From: Pseudonocardia endophytica
GTDB lineage: Bacteria; Actinomycetota; Actinomycetes; Mycobacteriales; Pseudonocardiaceae
Assembly (NCBI RefSeq): GCF_004339565.1
Contig: NZ_SMFZ01000001.1
Location: 2,480,001 to 2,544,000 of the forward strand
Direction of reading: 5' to 3'
DNA: 64,000 nucleotides
Positions within the stretch are counted from its first letter, which is position 1; each line of letters begins with the position of its first letter. Of the stretch, positions 40,505 through 50,600 are shown in pieces. The notes under the pieces were generated by a model. It searched no databases, was not told the origin of the DNA, and was given only the letters and a program-made list of their open reading frames with translations. A program made the translations under genes and the position numbers.

Positions 40505-41626
40505 GTGGCGACGACGGGGACGGACGGCGACGGCCATGGCGCCGACAGCGCCCGGACCGTCGTCCGGCGCCCTCGTCTGCCCCGCCGGGTCCGGCCGGCC
40601 CCGGCACCGCCCCCGCCCCCGCTGGACGTCCTGGACGCCGGCCTGGCGATCGCCACGGACCTGCGCGACGGGCCGTCCGGTCCCCGCGCCGCGGACGCGC
40701 TGCGCCGCCTCGGCGAGCTGGCCGGCGCGGACGCGCTCGGGCTCGCCGATCCGGACGGCACGGTGGCCTGGTGGGGCCCCGGCCACGACGAGGGTGCCGC
40801 GCTCGCCGGTCGCGCCGCCGCGACCGGGCGCCGCGCGTCGGACCGGGAGCGGGTGGCGCTGCCGCTGCGCACCGAGGACGGTGCGGCGGCGGGCGCGCTG
40901 GTCGTCGGTGGCGCCGTCCCGGCGGCGACGGCGCGCCGGGTCGCCGCGTGGGTCGGTGACGCGCTGGAGCGCGGGCGGCTGGAGGCGGGCGCCGCGGAGG
41001 CCGAGCGCGCCCGCCTGCGCACGCTGCGCGCCCAGATCTCGCCGCACTTCGTCTACAACGCGCTGACCACGATCGCGTCGTTCGTGCGCTCGGACCCGGC
41101 GCGGGCCCGTGACCTGCTGCAGAGCTTCGCCGAGTTCACCCGCCACTCGCTGGCCGCCCGCGGCGACTACACGACGCTGGCCGGCGAGTTCCGCTCGGTC
41201 GAGGCCTACCTGACGCTCGCGCGGGCCGTGCTCGGTGACCGGCTGCGCGTGCAGGTGCGGGTCGCGCCGGAGGTGCTGCCGGTCCCGATCCCGGTGCTGG
41301 CGCTGCAGCCGCTCGTGGAGAACGCGGTGCAGCACGGCGTCGAGCGGTCCGGCGACGGCGGCACCGTCCAGGTGTGCGGCGAGGCGCGCGGCGACGACTG
41401 CCTCGTCGTCGTCGAGGACGACGGGCCGGGCATGACACCGGAGCACGCGCGGGCCGTGCTGGCCGGGACGGCCGACGGCGCCGGGCTGGCCCTGGTCAAC
41501 GTGGACCGGCGGCTGCGCGCGGTCTACGGGCCGGACCACGGGCTCGTCGTGGAGACCGCGCCCGGCGCCGGGACCCGGATCGTGCTGCGCGTCCCGCGCT
41601 TCCAGCCGGGCGTGGTGGTGTCGTGA
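40505..41626 (+). CDS. LytS-family sensor histidine kinase (soluble)
   Basis: The 373-residue protein has a Pro/Arg-rich start, a GAF-like sensor part (about 40-155), a helix, the phospho-acceptor box QISPHFVYNAL, and an ATPase domain with LVENAVQHG and EDDGPGM. These mark the LytS/YehU/YpdA kinases, but the usual membrane sensor domain is missing. It forms an operon with the LytTR regulator (GTGA overlap) and two symporters, suggesting it senses a carboxylate or its flux inside the cell. Confidence 0.92.
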   Translation: MATTGTDGDGHGADSARTVVRRPRLPRRVRPAPAPPPPPLDVLDAGLAIATDLRDGPSGPRAADALRRLGELAGADALGLADPDGTVAWWGPGHDEGAALAGRAAATGRRASDRERVALPLRTEDGAAAGALVVGGAVPAATARRVAAWVGDALERGRLEAGAAEAERARLRTLRAQISPHFVYNALTTIASFVRSDPARARDLLQSFAEFTRHSLAARGDYTTLAGEFRSVEAYLTLARAVLGDRLRVQVRVAPEVLPVPIPVLALQPLVENAVQHGVERSGDGGTVQVCGEARGDDCLVVVEDDGPGMTPEHARAVLAGTADGAGLALVNVDRRLRAVYGPDHGLVVETAPGAGTRIVLRVPRFQPGVVVS

Positions 41627-42423
41627 CGCTCCCGGATCTGTCCGTGCTGGCCGTCGACGACGTCGCCCCGGCACTGGACGAGTTGTGCGCCATGCTCGCC
41701 GACACCCCGGGCGTCGGGACCGTCGCCCGCGCCGGGGACGCCGTCTCGGCGCTGCGGCAGATCCCCGGTGGTCGCTTCGACGCCGTGTTCCTGGACATCA
41801 CGATGCCGGGGATGGACGGCCTGGAGCTGGCCAGGGTGCTGGCCGCGATGGCCGACCCGCCGGAGGTCGTGTTCGTGACGGCGTTCGACGAGCACGCCGT
41901 CGCCGCGTACGGGCTCGGCGCCGTGGACTACCTGCTCAAGCCCGTCGCGCAGGACCGGCTCGCCGAGGCGCTGACGCGCGTCCGGCGGGTCACCGGCGCG
42001 GTCCGGCCGGCCGTCGCCCCGGACGCACCTCCGTCCCCGGCGCCGGAGCCGCCGCCGGTGCCGCGTGTCGACGAGCTCGCCGTCGTCCCGGTGGAGCTCG
42101 GCGGGCGGACGCGCTACCTGCGGCGCGAGGACGTCCGGTTCGTCGAGGCGCACGGCGACTACGTGCGGCTGCACACGGTCCGCGGGTCGCACCTGGTCCG
42201 GATCCCGTTGTCCCGGCTCGAGGAGCACTGGGCGCCGCACCAGTTCGTCCGGGTGCACCGCAGCTTCCTGCTGGCGCTCCCGTCGGTGGTGGAGCTGCGC
42301 AGCGACGCGGGCGGCGGGCTGCTCGCGCACACCGAGGCCGGGGACGTGCCGGTGAGCCGCAGGCACTCCCGCGAGCTGCGCGAGATGTTGCTGGACGCCG
42401 CGGCGGGCCGGGCGGCGCCGTGA
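41623..42423 (+). CDS. LytTR-family response regulator
   Basis: The 266-residue protein has a receiver domain (VLAVDDVAPAL; phospho-acceptor Asp58 in FLDITMPGMDG; switch region FVTAFDEHAVAAY; lysine in LLKPV), a Pro-rich linker, and a LytTR DNA-binding domain (RYLRREDVRFVEAHGDYVRL, VRVHRSFLLAL). It is the partner of the kinase just upstream and overlaps the next gene by 4 bases. It probably activates the symporter genes. Confidence 0.95.
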   Translation: MTLPDLSVLAVDDVAPALDELCAMLADTPGVGTVARAGDAVSALRQIPGGRFDAVFLDITMPGMDGLELARVLAAMADPPEVVFVTAFDEHAVAAYGLGAVDYLLKPVAQDRLAEALTRVRRVTGAVRPAVAPDAPPSPAPEPPPVPRVDELAVVPVELGGRTRYLRREDVRFVEAHGDYVRLHTVRGSHLVRIPLSRLEEHWAPHQFVRVHRSFLLALPSVVELRSDAGGGLLAHTEAGDVPVSRRHSRELREMLLDAAAGRAAP

Positions 42424-42785
42424 ACCGCCGACGGGTCGCGGTCACCGCCCCCGCAGATCCGACCCCGCCGCGACGGCGACCGCAGGCCGACCAGGTCGTC
42501 CCCCCGGAGTCGCTCGCGGCGGCGCGCCGGATCCGTCGCACCCAGCTGCGGCGGACGGCCGTCGTGCTCGGCGCGAGCGCGCTGCTGCTGTTCGGGGTGC
42601 CGGTGCTGATCCGGCTGGCGCCGTGGCTGGTCGAGATCCGGCTCGCCGGGGTGCCCGGCGGATGGCTCGTGGTCGCCGTGCTGCCGTACCCGGTGATGGC
42701 GGCGCTGGCCTGGGCGCAGCTCGTCGCGGCCGAGCGGGCCGAGCGGGCCCCCTCTCCCCCGCCTACCGGGCGGGACCGCGCGTGA
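42420..42785 (+). CDS. Small membrane protein, symporter partner (DUF485-like)
   Basis: A 121-residue protein with a basic N-terminal part (QLRRTAVVLGASALLLFGVPVL) and two hydrophobic helices. It occupies the position of the DUF485 protein that normally precedes acetate symporters and is joined by 4-base overlaps to both neighbours. Sequence similarity to DUF485 is weak. Confidence 0.7.
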   Translation: MNRRRVAVTAPADPTPPRRRPQADQVVPPESLAAARRIRRTQLRRTAVVLGASALLLFGVPVLIRLAPWLVEIRLAGVPGGWLVVAVLPYPVMAALAWAQLVAAERAERAPSPPPTGRDRA

Positions 42786-44455
42786 CCGAGGCCGCCGTCG
42801 TCGCGCTGGTGCTCGTCACCGTGCTGATCGGCGCCCGCGGCGTCGCGGCGATGCGCACGACGTCGGACTTCCTTGTCGCGTCCCGCCGGACGTCGCCGCT
42901 GCTCAACGCCGCCGCCGTGTCCGGGGAGTACCTGTCGGCGGCGTCGTTCCTCGGCGTGGCAGGCCTGGTGATCAAGGAGGGCACCGGCGCGCTCTGGTAC
43001 CCGGTCGGCTTCACCGCCGGGTACCTGCTGATGCTCGGTCTGGTCGCCGCGCCGATGCGTCGCTCCGGCGCGCTGACCGTGCCCGGGTTCGCCGAGGCCC
43101 GCTTCGGTTCGACGCGGCTGCGGCGGTTCTGCGCGCTGGTCGTCATCGTGATCGCCGGGCTGTACCTGGTGCCGCAGCTCGTGGCCGCCGGGCAGCTGCT
43201 GACGGCCCTGTCCGACGTGCCGTACTGGGTCGGCGTGATCGTCGCCGGGGCCGCGATCGGGCTCACGCTCGCACTCGGCGGGATGCGGGCCGCGACCTAC
43301 GTGCAGGCGTTCCAGTTCGTGCTCAAGCTGCTGCTGTTCGCCGGGCCCGCGATCTGGCTGCTCGTCGTGGCCGGACCGGACCTGCGCGAGCAGATGACCG
43401 CACCGCCGCCGTTCGAGCGGTTCGCCCGCGAGACGACCGTCGACTTCCGGCTGCCGGCCACGCTCGTCGTGACCGAGCCGGTGACGGTGCTCGTCGACGG
43501 CGAGGCGCGCGAGCTCGAGCCGGGCCCGCACCGGGCAGCCGCCGACCAGACGTGGGCGTTCCCGGCCGGTGCCGACGTGCCCGACGTGGAGGGCAGCAAC
43601 CTGCCGGTCCCGGGCGGTCCGGAGTGGACGATCCCGCTGCTCGGGTCCGGCACGGACTCACCGCTGCTCGTCACGTGGTCGGTACTGGCCGCGACGGCGC
43701 TGGGCACGATGGGGCTGCCGCACATCATCGTCCGGTTCCACACCAGCCCGGACGGCCGCGCGGCCCGTCGTACCGCGGCGATCACGGTCGCGATGCTCGG
43801 CACGTTCTACCTGTTCCCGATCGTGTACGGCCTGCTCGGCACCGTGCTCACCCCGGAGCTCGCGCTGTCGTCGGCGACCGACACGGCCGTCGTCACGCTG
43901 CCGGGGCGGGTCGCGGGCGGGACCTCCGGCTCGGTCGTCGGGGCGCTGCTGGCGGTCGGCGCGTTCGCCGCGTTCCTGGCCACCTCGCTCGGGCTGCTGC
44001 TCGCGCTGTCCGGCGCGCTCGCCCACGACCTCATGCCGTCCGGTCTGCGACGGCTGAGGCTCTCCGCACCCGCCGCCGCGGCCGTCGTCGTGGTCGCCGC
44101 GTTGTTCGCGGGCGGGCTCGACGTCAGTGCCGCCGTCACCTCCGCGTTCGCCGTGGCCGCGTCCACGTTCTGCCCGCTGCTCGTGCTCGGGCTGTGGTGG
44201 CGCGGGCTCACCGCACGCGGCGCGGGCGCCGGCATGGCGACCGGCCTGGTGACGTCGGCGGGGGCGATGGCGCTCGCCGCGCTGCCCGGACCCCCGATCC
44301 CCGACGACGGCACGGTCGCGCTGCTCTGCGCGCAGCCCGCACTCTGGTCGGTCCCGCTCGCGTTCGCGGTCATGATCGGCGTGTCGCTGCGTGACCACGC
44401 TCCGGCGTCGGCCGAGGTCGCGATGCTCCGCCTGCACCTGGACGACGAGCGTTAG
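42782..44455 (+). CDS. Sodium:solute symporter with extracytoplasmic insert
   Basis: A 557-residue SSS-family symporter with about 13 helices and the hallmark SGEYLSAASFLGVAGL in the first helices and TMGLPHIIVRFHTSPDGRAAR in the middle, as in ActP. Between about residues 199 and 293 it carries a soluble insert of some 90 residues (FRLPATLVVTEPVTVLVDG, TWAFPAGADVPDVEGSNLP) that the downstream ActP-like copy lacks. It likely moves a carboxylate with Na+. The last gene of the kinase operon. Confidence 0.9.
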   Translation: MTEAAVVALVLVTVLIGARGVAAMRTTSDFLVASRRTSPLLNAAAVSGEYLSAASFLGVAGLVIKEGTGALWYPVGFTAGYLLMLGLVAAPMRRSGALTVPGFAEARFGSTRLRRFCALVVIVIAGLYLVPQLVAAGQLLTALSDVPYWVGVIVAGAAIGLTLALGGMRAATYVQAFQFVLKLLLFAGPAIWLLVVAGPDLREQMTAPPPFERFARETTVDFRLPATLVVTEPVTVLVDGEARELEPGPHRAAADQTWAFPAGADVPDVEGSNLPVPGGPEWTIPLLGSGTDSPLLVTWSVLAATALGTMGLPHIIVRFHTSPDGRAARRTAAITVAMLGTFYLFPIVYGLLGTVLTPELALSSATDTAVVTLPGRVAGGTSGSVVGALLAVGAFAAFLATSLGLLLALSGALAHDLMPSGLRRLRLSAPAAAAVVVVAALFAGGLDVSAAVTSAFAVAASTFCPLLVLGLWWRGLTARGAGAGMATGLVTSAGAMALAALPGPPIPDDGTVALLCAQPALWSVPLAFAVMIGVSLRDHAPASAEVAMLRLHLDDER

Positions 44456-44639
44456 CGTTTCGTGTCAAGACCGTTCGTCGATCGGTGTTGTCGTCGGCGG
44501 CCCGATCGTCCACCGTTCGACTCAGTTGTCGCCTGTGCGGCGCGCGCGGCTTTCGCTCCCGGCTCCCACGCCCTTTCCTGGGGCGCATCGGTGGCCGGGC
44601 GGAACCGTGCGCGGGCACGAGACATGCGAGGAGGCATGC

Positions 44640-45005
44640 GTGAGTACCACGGAGTCCGAACAGAGTGCGGGCGGTCCGCCCCCCGGCGGTGGTGGCGGAA
44701 CGGACTGGACGGCGGTGCAGGCCAGCTCCGACTTCCAGGAGCTGCGCAGCCGGCTGCGCCGGTTCGTGTTCCCGGTGACGATCGGGTTCCTCGCCTGGTA
44801 CCTGCTCTACGTCCTGCTGGCCAGCTACGCGCCGGGATTCATGGCGGCGAAGGTGCTGGGCAACATCAACATCGGGCTGATCTTCGGCCTGCTGCAGTTC
44901 GTGTCCACGTTCGTGATCACGATCCTGTACGTGCGCTTCGCCGACCGCAGGCTCGACCCGCTGTCGTCGAAGATCCGTGAGGAGATCGAGGGAGGCTCCC
45001 GATGA
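44640..45005 (+). CDS. DUF485 membrane protein (symporter partner)
   Basis: A 121-residue protein with a Gly/Pro-rich start, the DUF485 signature SSDFQELRSRLRRFVFPVTI, two membrane helices and the end RFADRRLDPLSSKIREEIEG. GTG 44640 follows AGGAGG by 5 bases. Overlaps the ActP-like gene by four bases. DUF485 proteins are regularly paired with acetate/pyruvate symporters; the detailed role is unknown. The 184 bases upstream carry no clear promoter or gene. Confidence 0.9.
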   Translation: MSTTESEQSAGGPPPGGGGGTDWTAVQASSDFQELRSRLRRFVFPVTIGFLAWYLLYVLLASYAPGFMAAKVLGNINIGLIFGLLQFVSTFVITILYVRFADRRLDPLSSKIREEIEGGSR

Positions 45006-46621
45006 CGCTCGCCCAGGGCGGCACGATCGCCAACCCGGCCCTCAACATCACGATCTTCCTGGTGTTCGTCGTCCTGACGCTCGGCATCGTCATCTACGTG
45101 AACCGCCGCGCGCAGCGAACGGCGTCGGACTTCTACACCGCGGGCGGCGGCTTCTCCGGCCCGCAGAACGGCACCGCGATCGCCGGTGACTACCTGTCCG
45201 CCGCGTCGTTCCTCGGCATCGCGGGCGCGATCGCCGTGAACGGCTACGACGGGTTCCTCTACTCGGTCGGCTTCCTGGTGGCGTGGCTCGTCGCGCTGCT
45301 GCTGGTCGCGGAGCTGCTGCGGAACACGGGCCGCTTCACGATGGGCGACGTACTCGCGTTCCGGATGAAGCAGACCCCGATCCGGGCCGCGGCGGCGACA
45401 TCGACGCTGGTCGTGTCGTTCTTCTACCTGCTGGCCCAGATGGCCGGCGCCGGCGGCCTTGTGTCGCTGCTGCTCGGCGTCACCGAGCCGATCGTGCAGG
45501 ACATCGTGATCGCGGTCGTCGGCATCGTGATGATCGCCTACGTGCTGATCGGCGGCATGCGCGGCACGACGTGGGTCCAGATGATTAAGGCCGTGCTGCT
45601 CATCCTCGGCACACTGATCATGACGATCTGGGCGCTGGCGCTGTTCGGGTTCAACTTCTCCGGCCTGCTCCAGGGCGCCGTGGACAAGGGCGGCGCGACC
45701 GGCGAGGCGCTGCTGGCACCCGGCAAGCAGTACACGAGCAAGATCGACTTCATCTCGCTCGGCCTCGCGCTGGTGCTCGGCACGGCGGGTCTGCCGCACG
45801 TGCTGATGCGCTTCTACACCGTGCCGACGGCCAAGGAGGCTCGGAAGTCGGTCGAGTGGGCGATCTGGCTGATCGGCATCTTCTACCTGTTCACGCTCGT
45901 GATCGGGTACGCGGCAGGCGCCCTGGTGGGCCCTGAGGCGATCAAGGCGGCGCCGGGCAAGGTCAACTCGGCGGCACCGCTGCTGGCCAACGCGCTGGGC
46001 GGACCGGTCCTGCTGGGCATCATCGCGGCGGTGGCGTTCGCGACGATCCTCGCCGTCGTCGCCGGTCTGACGATCACGGCATCGGCGTCGTTCGCGCACG
46101 ACGTCTACATCAACGTGATCAAGAAGGGCAACGTCCAGGACGAGCAGAAGACCGAGGTCCGGGTCGCGCGGATCACCACGGTCGTGATCGGCATCGTGGC
46201 GATCGTCGGCGGCATCCTGGCCAACGGCCAGAACGTCGCGTTCCTGGTCGCGCTCGCGTTCGCGGTGGCGGCGTCGGCGAACCTGCCGACGATCCTCTAC
46301 TCGCTGTTCTGGAAGCGGTTCAACACGACCGGCGCGCTGTTCAGCATCTACGGCGGCCTCGCGAGCGCCCTGATCCTGATCGTCTTCTCGCCTGCCGTGT
46401 CCGGGAAGCCGGCGACGGCCTCGACGCCGTCGATGATCACCGGGGCGGACTTCGCCTGGTTCCCGCTGGAGAACCCGGGAATCGTGTCGATCCCGCTGTC
46501 GTTCGTCCTCGGCATCGTCGGCACCTACGTCGGCCAGAGCCGGGCCGACGGCAGCAAGTACGCCGAGATGGAGGTCCGGTCCCTGACCGGCGCCGGGGCG
46601 GCCAAGGCGTCCACGCACTGA
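45002..46621 (+). CDS. Cation/acetate-type symporter (ActP/MctC-like)
   Basis: A 539-residue SSS-family protein with 13 helices. It carries GDYLSAASFLGIAGAIAVNG, the central GTAGLPHVLMRFYTVPTAKEARKS and ANLPTILYSLFWKRFNTTGALFSIYGG of the ActP group. It would take up acetate, propionate or pyruvate with a cation. Closed by a terminator hairpin. Confidence 0.94.
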   Translation: MTLAQGGTIANPALNITIFLVFVVLTLGIVIYVNRRAQRTASDFYTAGGGFSGPQNGTAIAGDYLSAASFLGIAGAIAVNGYDGFLYSVGFLVAWLVALLLVAELLRNTGRFTMGDVLAFRMKQTPIRAAAATSTLVVSFFYLLAQMAGAGGLVSLLLGVTEPIVQDIVIAVVGIVMIAYVLIGGMRGTTWVQMIKAVLLILGTLIMTIWALALFGFNFSGLLQGAVDKGGATGEALLAPGKQYTSKIDFISLGLALVLGTAGLPHVLMRFYTVPTAKEARKSVEWAIWLIGIFYLFTLVIGYAAGALVGPEAIKAAPGKVNSAAPLLANALGGPVLLGIIAAVAFATILAVVAGLTITASASFAHDVYINVIKKGNVQDEQKTEVRVARITTVVIGIVAIVGGILANGQNVAFLVALAFAVAASANLPTILYSLFWKRFNTTGALFSIYGGLASALILIVFSPAVSGKPATASTPSMITGADFAWFPLENPGIVSIPLSFVLGIVGTYVGQSRADGSKYAEMEVRSLTGAGAAKASTH

Positions 46622-46647
46622 TCCGCTCGCACCACTGATCGACGAGG

Positions 46648-46680
46648 AGCCCGCGTCCCCGACATCCGGGGGCGCGGGCT
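46648..46680. terminator. Bidirectional terminator between actP-like and GH16 genes
   Basis: AGCCCGCGTCCCC pairs with GGGGGCGCGGGCT (13 bp with one G-T) around GACATCC, between converging genes. Confidence 0.7.
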
Positions 46681-46737
46681 ACCTGCGTTCCGGGCTCGGT
46701 CCGCCCTCGGTCTCGGCCCGGCAGGCTGTCCGGCCGC

Positions 46738-47523
46738 TCAGCTCGTCCGGTACTGGCGCGCCCAGTCGACCTGCAGCCGGACCTCGTCCGGTGTGGACGC
46801 GTCCGGGGCGGGCATCCAGTTCACGGCCGGTCCCTGGTCGAGCTGGATGCACAGGTGCATCGGCGTCGTGGGGATGACCGCGCGGTCGGTGGTCTCCCAG
46901 GCCTTCCTGCCGTCGACGAACCAGGTGATCCGGTCCGGCTGCCACTCCATGGCGAACGTGTGCCACTGCGTGAAGTCGCCGTCCCGGCTGGTTCCGACGA
47001 TCCTGTTGTCCGCTCCGTAGTGGACGAACGCGGTCGCGGCGGTCCGCTTGTCGCTCGGGACCTCCATCATGTCCAGCTCGCCGTCCTCCGGGAACTTCTC
47101 GGAGTCCGGCCACAGCAGGATCGCCGAGCTGTAACCACGGCCCGGGTCGGTGCGGGCGCGGAACTCCCAGCGGCCGTAGAGCTGGCCCTCGCCGAGCGCC
47201 ATGCCTCCGGACGTGCCGCCGTCCTGCCGGGGACGGGCGGTGATCGTCAGCAGGCCGTCGCCCTGGGAGATCGCCGACGGGTGGCGCGTCCCGTTGCCGA
47301 ACGCACCGACCGAGTCGTAGGCGTTCCATCGGTCCGTGTCGAGCGCCGGGCCGTCGAACTCGTCGCCGCCGGTGTAGGTCCAGCCTGCCGGCGCCGGGAC
47401 GGCGGGCTCCTGCACCCGCGGAGCGGCCACGGCGGACGGGGCGATCACGGCCAGCGCCGCGACGGCGGCCAGTACCACCGCACCGACTCCGGCTCGGCGG
47501 GAGCGCAGGGCAGCACCACGCAC
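46738..47523 (-). CDS. Secreted GH16 family glycosidase
   Basis: The 261-residue product has a signal peptide (RSRRAGVGAVVLAAVAALAV, ending SAVAA) and a GH16 domain with the catalytic motif DGELDMME (Glu, Asp, Glu) and substrate residues WEFRART and GYSSAILLWP. GH16 enzymes cut beta-1,3/1,4-glucans or related polymers. GTG 47523 is chosen because GAGGAG lies 6 bases upstream; an open frame to 47598 has no ribosome site. A paralogue with about 70% identity lies on the other side of adnB (51061-52734). Confidence 0.9.
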   Translation of the reverse strand: MRGAALRSRRAGVGAVVLAAVAALAVIAPSAVAAPRVQEPAVPAPAGWTYTGGDEFDGPALDTDRWNAYDSVGAFGNGTRHPSAISQGDGLLTITARPRQDGGTSGGMALGEGQLYGRWEFRARTDPGRGYSSAILLWPDSEKFPEDGELDMMEVPSDKRTAATAFVHYGADNRIVGTSRDGDFTQWHTFAMEWQPDRITWFVDGRKAWETTDRAVIPTTPMHLCIQLDQGPAVNWMPAPDASTPDEVRLQVDWARQYRTS

Positions 47524-47618
47524 GGGAACTCCTCGCCGCCGGTCGGGGGAGCGGCGCGCCCTGGGGAGTGGGCGGCCTCGGGAGCTCTCCGGCGTCACCC
47601 GAAAGAGTAATAGCGGAC

Positions 47619-47647
47619 ATCACGGCGCCGTCACGGACGAGTCACGC
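47619..47647. promoter_or_regulatory. Three direct repeats with 11-bp period (MtrA-like operator)
   Basis: ATCACGG (47619), GTCACGG (47630) and GTCACGC (47641) are each 11 bp apart, about 95 bases upstream of the GH16 start. A two-repeat version precedes the transglycosylase gene at 11063. The position overlaps the expected -35 area of a TACTCT -10-like hexamer. Confidence 0.4.
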
Positions 47648-47687
47648 TTGCGCCGAACAGCCCTGCACAGAGCGCCGACCGGTCGAG

Positions 47688-50600
47688 TCAGACTGTCTCG
47701 GCCACCTGCGGCACCGACGCGAGAAGGCCGCGGAGTCCGTCCGCGTCGAGCAGGTCGGCCGGGCGGAGCGTGATCCCGTGCCGCACGTAGTGGAAGACGG
47801 CGCGGACCCGCTCCGGATCCACCCCGGCCAGCGCGGCCCAGGCCAGCCGGTAGGCGGCGAGCTGCACCGCGACGGCCTGTTCCCGGGCGCCCTCCGGCAC
47901 CGCGCCGGTCTTCCAGTCCACCACCGTCCACCCGCCGTCGGCGTCGGCGAACACCGCGTCCATCCGCCCGCGCACGGCGATCCCGTCCACGACCGTCTCG
48001 AACGACACCTCCACCTCGACCGGGACGCGCTCCGCCCACTCCGAGGCCAGGAACGCCTCCTGCAGCTCGGCCAGAGCGTCGTCGCCGGCAGCGTCCGCGT
48101 CGGCGGCACCGGGCAGCTCGTCGAGGTCGAGCAGCCGCTCGGCTCCGAAGCGCTGCTCGAGCCAGGCGTGGAACGCGGTGCCCCGGCGGGTGTGCGGGTT
48201 CGGCGGCATCGGGACCGGGCGCCGGAGCCGCACGGCCAGTTCGTCCGGGTCGTCGGCCAGCTCGACGAGCCGGCTGACCGACACCTGGCCCGGCAGCAGC
48301 ACGGTCGGGCGCCGGGCCGCGGCCGCACGCTCGGCCAGCAGCACGTCGACGTCCGCGGCCCAGCCCTCCGGGTCCCCGCTGCCGTCCACGACGTCCTCCG
48401 GCGTCGGGGGGAGGTCGAGGCTCAGCTGGTCGGGGGAAGCGGGCCGGGCGCGCCGGCCGGGCGGGCGGGAGCGGCGCCGGACCGCGTCCCGGACGAGGTC
48501 GGCACCGGCCCGCACGTCGGTCGCGCGCTCGCCGAACGGCTCGGTCGGCCACACGGCCGTACGCCGGACCGTCAGCGCCGGGTTGCCGTCCTCGATCTCG
48601 GGAGCCGGCGCCCACTCGTCGAGCACCCCGACCTCGCTGCCGCCCGGTCCCTCCAGGATCTCCCGCAGCTCCTCGAGGAACACCGACGGTTCCTTCGGCC
48701 GCTCCCCCGTCGCGGGCCAGCGGTGCCCGGAGGCCAGCAACGTGTGCTCCGAGCGGGTCAGTGCGACGTAGAACAGGCGCCGCTCCTCGGCGAGGCGGCG
48801 ATCGTCCAGCGCCGCGTCGTGGGCGTCGAGTGCCTCCTCGATCTCCTTGCGGTCGCCCCCGGGCGGCAGGAGCAGGCCGGGCAGGTCGTCCGCGTCGCCG
48901 CGCAGTACCACCGGCAGCTCGGAGGGGTCCTTCAGCCAGCTGCCGGACATCTTGCGGCCCGGGAACACCTGGGAGACCAGGTGCGGCACCGCGACGATCT
49001 CCCACTCCAGGCCCTTGGCCGCGTGCACGGTGAGGATCTGGACCCGGTCCGGCGCGACCTCGACCTCGCCCGGCGTCAGCCCGTCCTCGGCCTTCTCCGC
49101 CGTCTCCAGGTAGTCCAGCAGCGCGGGCAGCGTCGCCACCTGGGCGCCCGCCGAGAACTCGGCGACGACATCGGCGAACGCGTCCAGGTGCGCCCGCCCG
49201 GACGGTCCGGGCCGGGCGGCGGTCTCGACGTCGAGCAGCAGCGTCCGCTCGGCGTCGGCCACCAGGTCGGTCAGCGGTGCCGAGGCACGCCCGCGCAGCA
49301 GGGACAGCTCCCGGCCGAGCCTGCGGATCCGGTCGAACCCGGCCTCGGAGTACCGGCCCGGCTCCCCCGGATCGTCGATCGCGTCCACCAGCCCGGCCTG
49401 TTCGGCGTGCTCGCCCGGCAGGGCACCGAGCGCGAGCTCTTCCGGCGAGAGCGGACCGGGACGCGGGCGCGACGCCGGGACGAGCTCGCGGGCCCGTTCC
49501 CAGAGCGCCGCCAGGTCCGCGACGCCGAGACGCCACCGCACGCCGGTGAGCAACCGCACCGCGGACGGGCCGGCCAGCGGGTCCGCCACCACGCGCAGCG
49601 CACTGACCAGGTCCCGCACCTCCGGCGTGTCCAGCAGCCCGCCGAGCCCGACGACCTCGACCGGAAGCCCCCTCGCCCGCAACGCCGATGCCAGCGGATC
49701 CATGTCCGCACGGCGGCGGACCAGCACGGCCGCCGTCGGCGGGCTGCCGTCCCGCTCACCGGCCCGTTCGTGCCAGCGTGACGCCACGGCGTCGGCCACC
49801 CAGTCCACCTCGGCCCCGACGTCCGGAAGCAGCGCGGCCCGCACCTCGCCCGGTGCCGCTCCCGGCACCGCCCGCAGCTCGCCGACCTCCACCGTGTTCG
49901 ACCGCAGCGCTCGTAACTCCTCGGAGACCCGGTTCGCCAGCGTCAGCACCTCGTCCGGGTTCCGGAAGCTGGTCAGCAGCCCGTAGACCGGGGCGGGGTT
50001 CCCGTCGACGTCCGGGAAGTCGGTGCGGAAGCGGGCGAGGTTGCCCGCGCTCGCCCCGCGCCACCCGTAGATCGACTGGCACGGGTCGCCGACCGCGGTG
50101 ACCGACCCACCACCGCCGGCGCCCCGCCCGAACAGCGCGCGCAGCAGCACCCGCTGGGCGTGGCCGGTGTCCTGGTACTCGTCGAGCAGCACGGCCCGGT
50201 ACTGGCCCCGCTCGATCTCGCCGACGCTCCCGTCCGCCTCGGCGATGCGCGCGGCGAGCGACATCTGGTCCGAGAAGTCCATCGCCTGCTCGGCCTGCTT
50301 GCGCCGGGCGAACTCCTCGACCAGCGGGAGCAGCTCGCGGCGCATCCGCTGGCCGGTGATCCGGGCCCGGTAGCCGGCCGACGGCTCGGCCCGCTGCCCC
50401 TTCCCGCGCGGCGCCCGCTCCAGCGTCGCGATCATCTCCTCGGCGAGCCGCCGGACGTCCCCCGGCTCGGCGAGGTGCTCCCCCAGCTCGCCGGACAGCG
50501 CGAGCAGGTAGCCGGTGACGGTGGCCGGCACCCGGTCGATCTCCAGGTCGTCCGCCCACGTGGACACGACCCGGTGCGCGAGCTGCCACGCACCCGTCGG

